Below are positions 32,828 through 39,535 of a stretch of DNA of 39,535 nucleotides, one piece after another. The DNA is taken from NCBI GenBank assembly GCA_027858795.1, contig JAQICF010000169.1:1-39535 (forward strand). Direction: 5' to 3'. This stretch comes from Candidatus Delongbacteria bacterium. Lineage in GTDB: Bacteria > Delongbacteria > UBA4055. Made by a program: the position numbers and the translations under genes. A model generated the notes under the pieces. It ran no database searches. It saw only the letters and a program-made list of their open reading frames with translations, and was not told where the DNA came from. Position 1 is the first letter of the stretch, and each line of letters starts with the position of its first letter.

Positions 32828-34909
32828 ATGGAAGACAAGAAGAAAGACGAAAAAGTGTCTGAAAAGGAAGTTCGGGAAAAACCTAAGCATATAGACAATG
32901 CTAAAAAAAAGCATATAGATAAAGACAAAGAGAAGCAGATCCTGGATGAGCTGAATAAGATCAAAGATCCGAATACTAAAAGACCGGATGGGAAAAGAGG
33001 TTTTAAGTTGGAAGATGAAGGTAAATTCTGGAAAAAAGGATCAAAGACCTTTATAATCTGGTTGGTAGTTATAGCTGTTGCATTAATAGCAATGAATTTT
33101 ATGGATAAAGACTCAAAAGCTAAAGAACTTTCTTACAATGATTTCAATTCTTTGATAGATCAAATAAAATCGGTAAAGATCACTAACATTGGTTCAAATG
33201 CTGAAGTTACCGGAGAATTTGTTTCTGATATAGAAATACCTAAAGATAGTGCAAAAAAATATAAAAAGTTTAAATTGATAGTACCATCAATTACAAAAGA
33301 AACAGCTGATCTATTGACTACAAAAGGCATCAAGGTTGAGCTGATAAAGGAAGAATATGGTGTTACTGATTTTCTTATCACAATGCTACCTTGGGTCTTA
33401 TTTATTTTCTTATGGATCTACCTTATGAAAAAAATGCAGGGTGGAGGTGGAGCTCAAGGTGGTAAAGGTATATTTACATTTGGCAAAAGTAAAGCTAAGT
33501 TAGTAGATCAAGATAAGAACCGTATAACATTTAAGGATGTTGCAGGATCTGAAGAAGCTAAAGAAGAATTAACTGAAATTATAGATTTTCTAAAAATGCC
33601 TGAAAAATTTACAAAAATAGGTGCTAAAATACCTAAGGGAGTACTTCTAACAGGTCCTCCAGGGACTGGTAAGACATTGATGGCAAAAGCAGTAGCGGGT
33701 GAAGCAGGTGTTCCTTTCTTTACTATTTCCGGAGCTGATTTTGTTGAGATGTTTGTTGGAGTTGGTGCTTCAAGAGTTAGAGATCTGTTTTTACAGAGTA
33801 AGAAAAGTTCACCGTGTATTTTATTTATCGACGAACTTGATGCTGTTGGTAGGCATAGAGGTACCGGTATTGGTGGCGGTAATGATGAAAGAGAACAAAC
33901 TTTAAATCAATTATTAGTAGAAATGGATGGGTTTGATACTGAGGATAATGTAATTGTTATTGCAGCTACTAACAGACCGGATGTACTAGATCCTGCATTA
34001 CTGAGACCTGGAAGATTTGACAGGCATGTTGTTGTTGATAGACCCGATGTGAAAGCCAGAGAAGAAATATTGCTCGTTCATGCAAAAAAAATAAAGACTG
34101 TTGATGACCTTGATCTTAATGTTGTTGCTAAAGGAACTCCGGGACTTTCCGGTGCTGATCTTGCAAGTATAATTAATGAAGCTGCTCTTTTTGCTGCACG
34201 AAGAGGTGTTGAAAAAGTTGAGTTATTTGATGTTGAAAATGCAAAAGATAAAGTAATGATGGGTGTAGAAAGAAAATCAGTAATAATAAGTCCTGAAGAG
34301 AAAAAGATCACAGCATATCATGAGGCAGGACATGTACTGATCGCAAAATTAACAGAAGGAAGTGACCCTGTTCACAAAGTTACTATTATTCCAAGAGGAA
34401 GAGCAATGGGATTGACTCACTACCTTCCGATAGAAGAAAAACATAGCTACTCAAAGACTTATATATACAGCAAACTGTTACACTTATTTGGTGGCAGAGT
34501 AGCTGAAGAACTTGTATTTAATGATATTACAACAGGTGCTAGTAACGATATAGAAAGAGCTACTGATATTGCTAGAAAAATGGTTTGTGAATGGGGAATG
34601 TCAGAGGAAATTGGACCTATTCATTACGGTGTTAAGAATGATAATCCTTTCTTAGGCAAAGAACTTACAAGAACATCCACAATTTCGGAAGAGATTGGTA
34701 AAAAGATCGATACCGCAGTGCAAAAGATTATCTTTAGTGCTTTGGAAAAAACAAAGAAAGTTATAGGCGAAAATAGAGAATTATTGGAAAAACTTGCTGA
34801 GGCTTTACTTGAAAAAGAAACTTTGTCAGGATCGGAGATAGACGAATTGTTAAATATTGAGTCTGCTGGAATTAAGATGTACGGAGCTAAACTTACAGGT
34901 GAAATTTAA
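32828..34909 (+). CDS. ftsH: ATP-dependent zinc metalloprotease FtsH
   Basis: Membrane-anchored AAA+ protease that degrades misfolded membrane and regulatory proteins. The 693 residues comprise a long charged N-terminal tail (1 to about 72, Lys/Asp/Glu-rich), TM1 (about 75-93), a small periplasmic domain, TM2 (about 183-201), an AAA+ module with Walker A GPPGTGKT (about 276-283) and Walker [11 protein letters not shown], second region of homology [20 protein letters not shown], and the zinc site HEAGH (498-502). The tail is much longer than usual: most FtsH proteins start with TM1 within about 10 residues. The stop lies 11 nt inside the folP gene. Confidence 0.98.
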   Translation: MEDKKKDEKVSEKEVREKPKHIDNAKKKHIDKDKEKQILDELNKIKDPNTKRPDGKRGFKLEDEGKFWKKGSKTFIIWLVVIAVALIAMNFMDKDSKAKELSYNDFNSLIDQIKSVKITNIGSNAEVTGEFVSDIEIPKDSAKKYKKFKLIVPSITKETADLLTTKGIKVELIKEEYGVTDFLITMLPWVLFIFLWIYLMKKMQGGGGAQGGKGIFTFGKSKAKLVDQDKNRITFKDVAGSEEAKEELTEIIDFLKMPEKFTKIGAKIPKGVLLTGPPGTGKTLMAKAVAGEAGVPFFTISGADFVEMFVGVGASRVRDLFLQSKKSSPCILFIDELDAVGRHRGTGIGGGNDEREQTLNQLLVEMDGFDTEDNVIVIAATNRPDVLDPALLRPGRFDRHVVVDRPDVKAREEILLVHAKKIKTVDDLDLNVVAKGTPGLSGADLASIINEAALFAARRGVEKVELFDVENAKDKVMMGVERKSVIISPEEKKITAYHEAGHVLIAKLTEGSDPVHKVTIIPRGRAMGLTHYLPIEEKHSYSKTYIYSKLLHLFGGRVAEELVFNDITTGASNDIERATDIARKMVCEWGMSEEIGPIHYGVKNDNPFLGKELTRTSTISEEIGKKIDTAVQKIIFSALEKTKKVIGENRELLEKLAEALLEKETLSGSEIDELLNIESAGIKMYGAKLTGEI

Positions 34910-35750
34910 AGCGAAGAATAATATATTTGAGATTGACAAAAATCCTGTAATAATGGGCATCCTTAATGTAACTCCGGATTCTTTCTCAGATGGTGGTAGT
35001 TTTATCAATGAAGATAAAGCTTTATTTCATTGTGAAAAAATGATTCTGGAAGGTGCAGATATTATAGATATTGGAGGAGAGTCATCTAGACCTGGTTCCG
35101 AGAGGATATCATTAAAGGAAGAATTAGATAGAATAAGCAATATTGTAGAAAAAATTAAAACAAACTTCGATATATGTCTAAGTGTAGATACTTATAAACC
35201 TGAAGTAGCCAAAGAAGTCTTGATGCTAGGCGCAGATATTATAAATGATATCACAGGATTAACTTATTCAGAAGATATAGCAAAATTAACATCACAGTTC
35301 GATGCAGGATTATGCTTAATGCACATGAAGGATGATCCCAAAACTATGCAGTTAAATGTTGAATATGATAATATTATCTCAGAGATTAAAGATTTTCTGC
35401 AAGAATCCGTTAATAAATCTATTGCATTTGGAATGAAAAAAGAATCAATCATAATTGATCCCGGCATAGGATTTGGTAAAGATCTCAAAGGAAATTTAAC
35501 GATATTGAATAATTTGAATAGGTTTAATGATCTAGGAAGTCCCATACTGATAGGAACTTCAAGAAAAAGTTTTATCGGTCAGATGAACGGGAAAGAAGTA
35601 AATGAACGATTAAATGGCACGATTGCTTCGAATGTGATAGCATTGATTAATGGTGCACGAATATTTAGAGTTCATGATGTGAAAGAAAATAAAGATGCTT
35701 TATTTGTTGCTAATGAAATTATTAGATCAGGAGAATTGCTTGAAGCTTAA
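34899..35750 (+). CDS. folP: Dihydropteroate synthase
   Basis: Condenses p-aminobenzoate with dihydropterin pyrophosphate in folate synthesis. The TIM-barrel protein shows the two family signatures: MGILNVTPDSFSDGG near residue 19 and DIGGESSRPGSE around 50-61. SVDTYKPEVA, NDITG and IIDPGIGFGKDLKGN line the active site. GTG 34899 is preferred: it gives the normal ~20-residue lead-in, a 283-residue protein and an 11-nt overlap with ftsH. A TTG at 34857 would add 14 residues and overlap ftsH by 53 nt. The alternative ATG at 34953 would remove the first strand. It overlaps surE by 11 nt. Confidence 0.95.
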   Translation: MKFKAKNNIFEIDKNPVIMGILNVTPDSFSDGGSFINEDKALFHCEKMILEGADIIDIGGESSRPGSERISLKEELDRISNIVEKIKTNFDICLSVDTYKPEVAKEVLMLGADIINDITGLTYSEDIAKLTSQFDAGLCLMHMKDDPKTMQLNVEYDNIISEIKDFLQESVNKSIAFGMKKESIIIDPGIGFGKDLKGNLTILNNLNRFNDLGSPILIGTSRKSFIGQMNGKEVNERLNGTIASNVIALINGARIFRVHDVKENKDALFVANEIIRSGELLEA

Positions 35751-36483
35751 TATTTTATTAACTAATGATGATGGCATCTTCTTTGAGGGTTTGAAAGAAT
35801 TATACTATGAATTAAAAGATGAATTTAATATATTTGTTGTAGCACCGAGTGAAGAGCAAAGTGGAACTTCACATAAAATCACGATACATCAACCATTATT
35901 GACAAATAAGATCAATGATGATAACATGGAAGGTATCATCATAAATGGAACTCCTGTTGATTGTGTTAAACTTGCTCTGCAAAATCTTTACAATGGTAAA
36001 ATAGATTTGGTATTATCAGGAATAAATAAGGGTTCAAATAATGGCATAAGTGTTCATTATAGTGGTACCGTTGCCGCTGTAATAGAAGGAGCATTCTTCA
36101 ATATTCCTGGAATTGCAGTATCCTTATATTCTTATCATGATAAAAAATTCAAGGAAGCAGCTAAATTCATTAAGCAATTCATAAAATCGAATTATGAATT
36201 CATGAAAGAGAATAATTCAGTACTGAATATTAATATTCCATTAGAACCTGATTTCACGAAAGAACCTAAATATTGTAGACAGGGGCTGGGTAATTTCTTT
36301 CAATTATATGCAGAACATAATCACTTAGGCAAAGATTATTATTTTGCAGGTGGTCCTGAAAAAGAATTAGACCATGACAGAGATGATGATGATAGGTATA
36401 TTTTGGAAAATGAAGTAACTATTACACCACTCAAGATTGATCTTACAGATTATGAAGACCTGAAGAAATGGAGAGATAGATAA
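35740..36483 (+). CDS. surE: 5'/3'-nucleotidase SurE
   Basis: Metal-dependent phosphatase that removes phosphate from nucleoside monophosphates in stationary phase. The 247 residues start LKLNILLTNDDG, with Asp9 and Asp10 of NDDG as metal ligands. APSEEQSGTSHKIT, NGTPVDCVKLAL, SGINKGSNNG and HYSGTVAAVIEG complete the active site. TTG 35740 is clearly the start: AGGAG (35729-35733) lies six nt upstream and it opens just before the family's first strand. The frame extends upstream to an ATG at 35695 but lacks family sequence there. It overlaps folP by 11 nt. Confidence 0.95.
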   Translation: MKLNILLTNDDGIFFEGLKELYYELKDEFNIFVVAPSEEQSGTSHKITIHQPLLTNKINDDNMEGIIINGTPVDCVKLALQNLYNGKIDLVLSGINKGSNNGISVHYSGTVAAVIEGAFFNIPGIAVSLYSYHDKKFKEAAKFIKQFIKSNYEFMKENNSVLNINIPLEPDFTKEPKYCRQGLGNFFQLYAEHNHLGKDYYFAGGPEKELDHDRDDDDRYILENEVTITPLKIDLTDYEDLKKWRDR

Positions 36484-36484
36484 A

Positions 36485-37423
36485 TTGAAGATTTCAATTA
36501 TCATACCTGTTTATAATGGTGAAGAGACTTTATTCCGATGCTTAGATGCAATACGATTGATTGATTATCCAGAGGATGATTATGAGGTTATAGTTGTAAA
36601 CGATGCTTCAACTGATAGGACTTTTAGAATAGTTGCAGGTTATGATATCAGAGTTGTTGGATTAAGAAAGCGAATTGGTTATGTAGAATCTTTAATTGTT
36701 GGTGCAAAGAATGCCAAATTCGAAAATTTAATATTTATCAATCAAAGAACAGTTGTAAAAAGGGATCTTTTAAAAAATATAAGCAATATTGGTTATTTGC
36801 CAATAATTGCTGGAGAATTAAATATTGATAAATATAGATCGAATCAAGATGCGTTGATATTTATACTTCGATCAAAACTATACAATCCTCATTATCCACA
36901 GAAGAACTTCGGTGAAGAACTATGGATAACTAAGAAAAATTTTAAAAAGACTTATAAAAGTACAATTTTTTTCGGTATTGATAAAGAGATGTTCCTTAAT
37001 ATTGCTAAAGAAGGATTTTCAATTGAAAATAGTGAAGAATGGATATATAAAAAGATTGTTTATAAAAATAAAACTAAATTGCTATCTCATACTAAAATAG
37101 ATATTCATTATGTTTCAAAATTAGACAAAAGACCCAAGAAAAAAATAATTGATCTTGGCAAAGAGTGGGCTGATCAGAACTTGTCAAAATTCAATTTGTT
37201 TTCGATGTTTTATTACTTAATCCATATTTTTATACTAGTTCTTGTTTATCTTTATACTGATTATGCAATTGGAGTTTTAGTCTTATTCTATTTTTTATTT
37301 TTGATATATATTTCTGATACAAAAAAAGATTTTGGGATAGTAATGAAAACGGCACCAGGTGCTATAATTCGTTTTTATATAGGTACAATCAAATCAGCAA
37401 CTTCAAAAAGAAAAAGCAGTTAA
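36485..37423 (+). CDS. Family 2 glycosyltransferase-like protein lacking the usual DxD
   Basis: A 312-residue GT2-like protein. The N-terminal KISIIIPVYNGEETLFRCLDAI and VVNDASTDRTF are the nucleotide-sugar-binding half of a GT-A fold. At the place of the metal-binding DxD, the sequence reads FINQRTVV (Asn86-Gln87-Arg88), so the usual acidic residues are absent. Two hydrophobic segments (about 240-277) anchor the C-terminus in the inner membrane. TTG 36485 is preceded by GGAGA and lies 1 nt after the surE stop. Its 3' end is shared with a minus-strand terminator. It may be an atypical transferase or an inactive relative involved in envelope glycan work. Confidence 0.85.
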   Translation: MKISIIIPVYNGEETLFRCLDAIRLIDYPEDDYEVIVVNDASTDRTFRIVAGYDIRVVGLRKRIGYVESLIVGAKNAKFENLIFINQRTVVKRDLLKNISNIGYLPIIAGELNIDKYRSNQDALIFILRSKLYNPHYPQKNFGEELWITKKNFKKTYKSTIFFGIDKEMFLNIAKEGFSIENSEEWIYKKIVYKNKTKLLSHTKIDIHYVSKLDKRPKKKIIDLGKEWADQNLSKFNLFSMFYYLIHIFILVLVYLYTDYAIGVLVLFYFLFLIYISDTKKDFGIVMKTAPGAIIRFYIGTIKSATSKRKSS

Positions 37424-37437
37424 AAAATAACTGCTTT
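37404..37437 (-). terminator. Terminator of the beta-helix gene, overlapping the glycosyltransferase stop codon
   Basis: AAAGCAGTTA (37413-37422) pairs perfectly with TAACTGCTTT (37428-37437), loop of five. On the minus strand the stem is followed by TTCTTTTTG. On the plus strand only TTT then AAA follow, so plus-strand use would be weak. The glycosyltransferase stop codon lies within the stem. Confidence 0.72.
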
Positions 37438-37460
37438 AAATATACTAAAAAAATATTCTG

Positions 37461-39008
37461 TTACTCCTCATTGCTTGATACAATGTAATAAAATATTTTA
37501 TTTCTGTTATCGGTTTGAATTTCATAGGAGTTTGTAATAACTGTACCAATTAACTCGAAATCACTATTTGGATTATTTGAAGAGAAAATATTATATGATG
37601 TTGCTAAAGGTATTTCATCCCATGAAATTATGATTGAAGTATCATTATATTCCATTATAATATTCGTAGGAGTTCCTAGAACTAATTCTAAAGACTCAAC
37701 TGCACCAATGTCAATGTTAGTTCCAAATATTCTTTCATTTCCAAGTAAGTCAAGTTCTTCCATTGTGATATCTGTAAGGTAATCTAGCGATCCAGAATCT
37801 ATGCATGGTGAATCTGATGCAAGATCAAACACAATTCCATTTCCTTGGTCTTCATATTTAGGATCTTCATCGATATTGTTGTTCCAAGATCCTGAAAAAG
37901 AACTCAAACCTGGTCCGTAAAAACAATCAAATCCACCTTCAATGTTATTGTGGTAGAAGTTTGGGTCACAAGCTGAGTCCTGCAAGTAAATTTGATATCC
38001 ATTTGAAGCAGATTCATTTCCTCTTATAATATTGTTATGGAAATCTGGTGAAGACTGATAGAAATAAAGCGCAGCACCAACACTTGCAACGTTTGTTTTG
38101 ATTGTATTATTTATAATCTTTGGATTTGAATCATAAAACCATAGAGCTCCTCCATCTCCTAATGAAAATTCTGGGTAAACATAATTGTCATAAATTAGGT
38201 TGTTTATGATTAATGGGTCTGAAGAGTGAATATACATAGCAATTCCCTCAGCTTCATTTCCATCTGAGATTATATAATTTTCTCTAATAATATTATTTTG
38301 GATTTTTGCATTACTATCTGCCTTTAGTCTAATTGCTGCTCCTTGTGCCCAATCCTGTCCAATAAGCCAGTTTTGCTCAATTAAGTTATTTTTAATTATT
38401 GGGCTACTTCCAAATAAGCAATCAATTGTAGCTGATCCAGAAGAGCCTTCAAGACCTTCATATCCAGAACAATTCGCTCTGAAAATGTTATTTGAAATAT
38501 CAGGACTGGAATTCCACAAAGCAACTGCCGAACCTGCACCGGCTCTGTTTCCGATAAATAAGTTATTCTTTATAGATAATTTAGAATAATCCCACATAAA
38601 AATTCCACCACCTAAGAAAGAATAAATGTCATCCCAAATATTAGCATTCCCTTCACTTATTTCACAATAAGAAATTTTAGATTGACCATTTGTAAGAGGT
38701 GTTTTAACAAACCTGATTCCCATCCATCCTTCTTCAGTATTATTTGCTCTGAAAATAATATTCTCTTCTTCGGAACCAATTGCAAGAATTCGACCTTGAA
38801 CATTAAATCTATAGTGCCCATAAAATACTACTTCAACACCAGGATCGATAGTTAACGTTTCCCCGTTTGGGATTTCTATATCACAGTATATTTCATATGG
38901 TGATGAAACAAGATCCCAGTTGCCTGAAACTGTAGGTGTATCAATTATTGTAGCATAACTAAAATTAAAAAATGCAAAAATTAGTGTTATCAAACAAATC
39001 TTCTTCAT
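37461..39008 (-). CDS. Secreted parallel beta-helix protein with fibronectin-like C-terminus
   Basis: A 515-residue exported protein. A signal peptide (about 1-19) is followed by a lead-in ETLTIDPGVEVVFYG (about 50-64), then right-handed parallel beta-helix rungs of the form SPIIKNNLIEQNW, NPKIINNTIKTN and SPDFHNNIIRGN (about 145-340). The segment SPCIDSGSLDYLTD ... NIDIGAVES (about 400-435) is the closing motif common in Cloacimonadota-like surface proteins. The last ~75 residues resemble a fibronectin type III domain. No clear sorting domain follows. It is probably a cell-surface or secreted polysaccharide- or host-binding protein. ATG 39008 has GGGAG at good spacing and a near-consensus promoter. 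Confidence 0.9.
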   Translation of the reverse strand: MKKICLITLIFAFFNFSYATIIDTPTVSGNWDLVSSPYEIYCDIEIPNGETLTIDPGVEVVFYGHYRFNVQGRILAIGSEEENIIFRANNTEEGWMGIRFVKTPLTNGQSKISYCEISEGNANIWDDIYSFLGGGIFMWDYSKLSIKNNLFIGNRAGAGSAVALWNSSPDISNNIFRANCSGYEGLEGSSGSATIDCLFGSSPIIKNNLIEQNWLIGQDWAQGAAIRLKADSNAKIQNNIIRENYIISDGNEAEGIAMYIHSSDPLIINNLIYDNYVYPEFSLGDGGALWFYDSNPKIINNTIKTNVASVGAALYFYQSSPDFHNNIIRGNESASNGYQIYLQDSACDPNFYHNNIEGGFDCFYGPGLSSFSGSWNNNIDEDPKYEDQGNGIVFDLASDSPCIDSGSLDYLTDITMEELDLLGNERIFGTNIDIGAVESLELVLGTPTNIIMEYNDTSIIISWDEIPLATSYNIFSSNNPNSDFELIGTVITNSYEIQTDNRNKIFYYIVSSNEE

Positions 39009-39062
39009 AGGGTTCTCCCATATTTTTTAAGTAATATAATCAATGGTTAACTTAACGAAATT

Positions 39063-39091
39063 AAAATAAATAATTAGTTTAGCAATGTCAA
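39063..39091 (-). promoter_or_regulatory. Promoter of the beta-helix protein gene
   Basis: On the minus strand TTGACA (39091-39086), 17-nt spacer, TATTTT (39068-39063). It begins only five bases after the preceding gene's stop and gives a leader of about 50 nt before ATG 39008. The -35 box is exact consensus. Confidence 0.6.
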
Positions 39092-39096
39092 GTGTT

Positions 39097-39535
39097 TTAT
39101 TTATTTCTTACTAATAAATAGATACTTCCACCTGAAATTAAGAGCAAAATGAAAAAGAGTATTTTAAAATTTGATTTATTATTAATATTCTGAGTCAATG
39201 CTTTTTCATTAAATAGATCATAGAAGAACCAGTCATTTGGACCTGCATTATTAGCATATTGAGGTTTAACGTTATTATTAATTACATCCTCAGATAAATG
39301 TTGTTTAATAACTTGTGGAACATTACCTGTAAGTATTTGAGCATTGTTTAGCCGTAGAGAGGAGTTCGCTTTGGTCATGAGTTGTATACGCGACATTCTA
39401 ATATTCTCTTTGCCATAAACTTGAGTGATAACATTCTCTAGTGGCATTTGAACATGCTGATAATTTATTGAACTTCCGATAATTTGAAATATTCCTGATA
39501 AAATCAAAATACTGAGAAAACTGTGTTTAAATAGT
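39097..39535 (-). CDS. Membrane-anchored protein of unknown function (5' end outside window)
   Basis: A minus-strand frame open to the window edge, about 145 residues visible. The first visible residues (LFKHSFLSILILSGIFQII) look like a signal peptide, so the true start is probably just beyond the edge; a TTG at 39507 would cut into it. A polar Asn/Gln-rich region follows, then a single transmembrane helix (about the last 25 residues) ending in a short basic tail (RNK). This resembles a protein sorted to the membrane by a C-terminal anchor. I do not recognise a family. The next gene downstream has its own promoter. Confidence 0.65.
   Translation of the reverse strand, partial: LFKHSFLSILILSGIFQIIGSSINYQHVQMPLENVITQVYGKENIRMSRIQLMTKANSSLRLNNAQILTGNVPQVIKQHLSEDVINNNVKPQYANNAGPNDWFFYDLFNEKALTQNINNKSNFKILFFILLLISGGSIYLLVRNK

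Noticed and set aside
1..39535. CRISPR array, rRNA, tRNA, integrase or insertion sequence
   Set aside because: No regularly spaced direct repeats, no cloverleaf or rRNA-like stretches, and no transposase or recombinase reading frame were seen, even around the accessory island.

Overview
This window is AT-rich (roughly 30% GC by eye) chromosomal DNA from a diderm bacterium. The diderm call rests on an Omp85/D15-type outer-membrane barrel (9905-10969, minus) and on secreted proteins with ordinary signal peptides. The organism looks like an uncultured FCB-type lineage such as Delongbacteria or Cloacimonadota. Hints are the parallel beta-helix secreted protein with a fibronectin-like tail, long TPR and CACHE/PAS sensor kinases, and frequent TTG/GTG starts. 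That placement is inference, because the window holds no rRNA or tRNA gene.

Layout. At 1-5890 are the end of an unknown gene, gcvT, a TPR histidine kinase overlapping an Xaa-Pro aminopeptidase, and a NifU-like plus DUF1858 redox pair. At 6057-9900 is a carboxylase operon: accD, accA and a carboxyltransferase fused to an AccB-like biotin domain. At 9905-16083 are an outer-membrane barrel, a CACHE-PAS hybrid histidine kinase, ahcY and a DUF58 protein. At 16270-18126 are HutD-like, flavodoxin and alpha/beta-hydrolase genes.

At 18422-27490 is an accessory, defence-like island. Its core is three genes 3-4 nt apart: a single-chain restriction-modification enzyme with an N-terminal PD-(D/E)xK nuclease; a zinc-motif, pentapeptide-like protein with four C-terminal membrane spans; and a DUF4365 nuclease-like protein with a C-terminal Cys/His cluster. 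A small membrane-anchored orphan follows, then the TcmP / three-Cys-motif (DUF5131) pair, joined by an ATGA overlap. A 101-nt GC-rich nested palindrome lies in frame inside the restriction-modification gene.

At 27647-37423 is housekeeping again: purF and an overlapping secreted helical protein, a MORN/TPR lipoprotein-size protein with a MoxR ATPase, then hpt-ftsH-folP-surE-glycosyltransferase, with overlaps at several junctions. At 37461-39535 on the minus strand are a secreted beta-helix protein and the incomplete gene of a membrane-anchored protein.

Regulation. Several intergenic regions carry TTGAnn-like boxes exactly 17 nt from TATATT/TAAATT-like boxes, suggesting an ordinary sigma-70-type promoter. 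Two minus-strand terminators overlap the 3' ends of convergent plus-strand genes. The strongest leads for something undescribed are the three-gene island core, the palindrome-derived peptide in the restriction enzyme, and the carboxyltransferase-BCCP fusion in an acetyl-CoA carboxylase operon.
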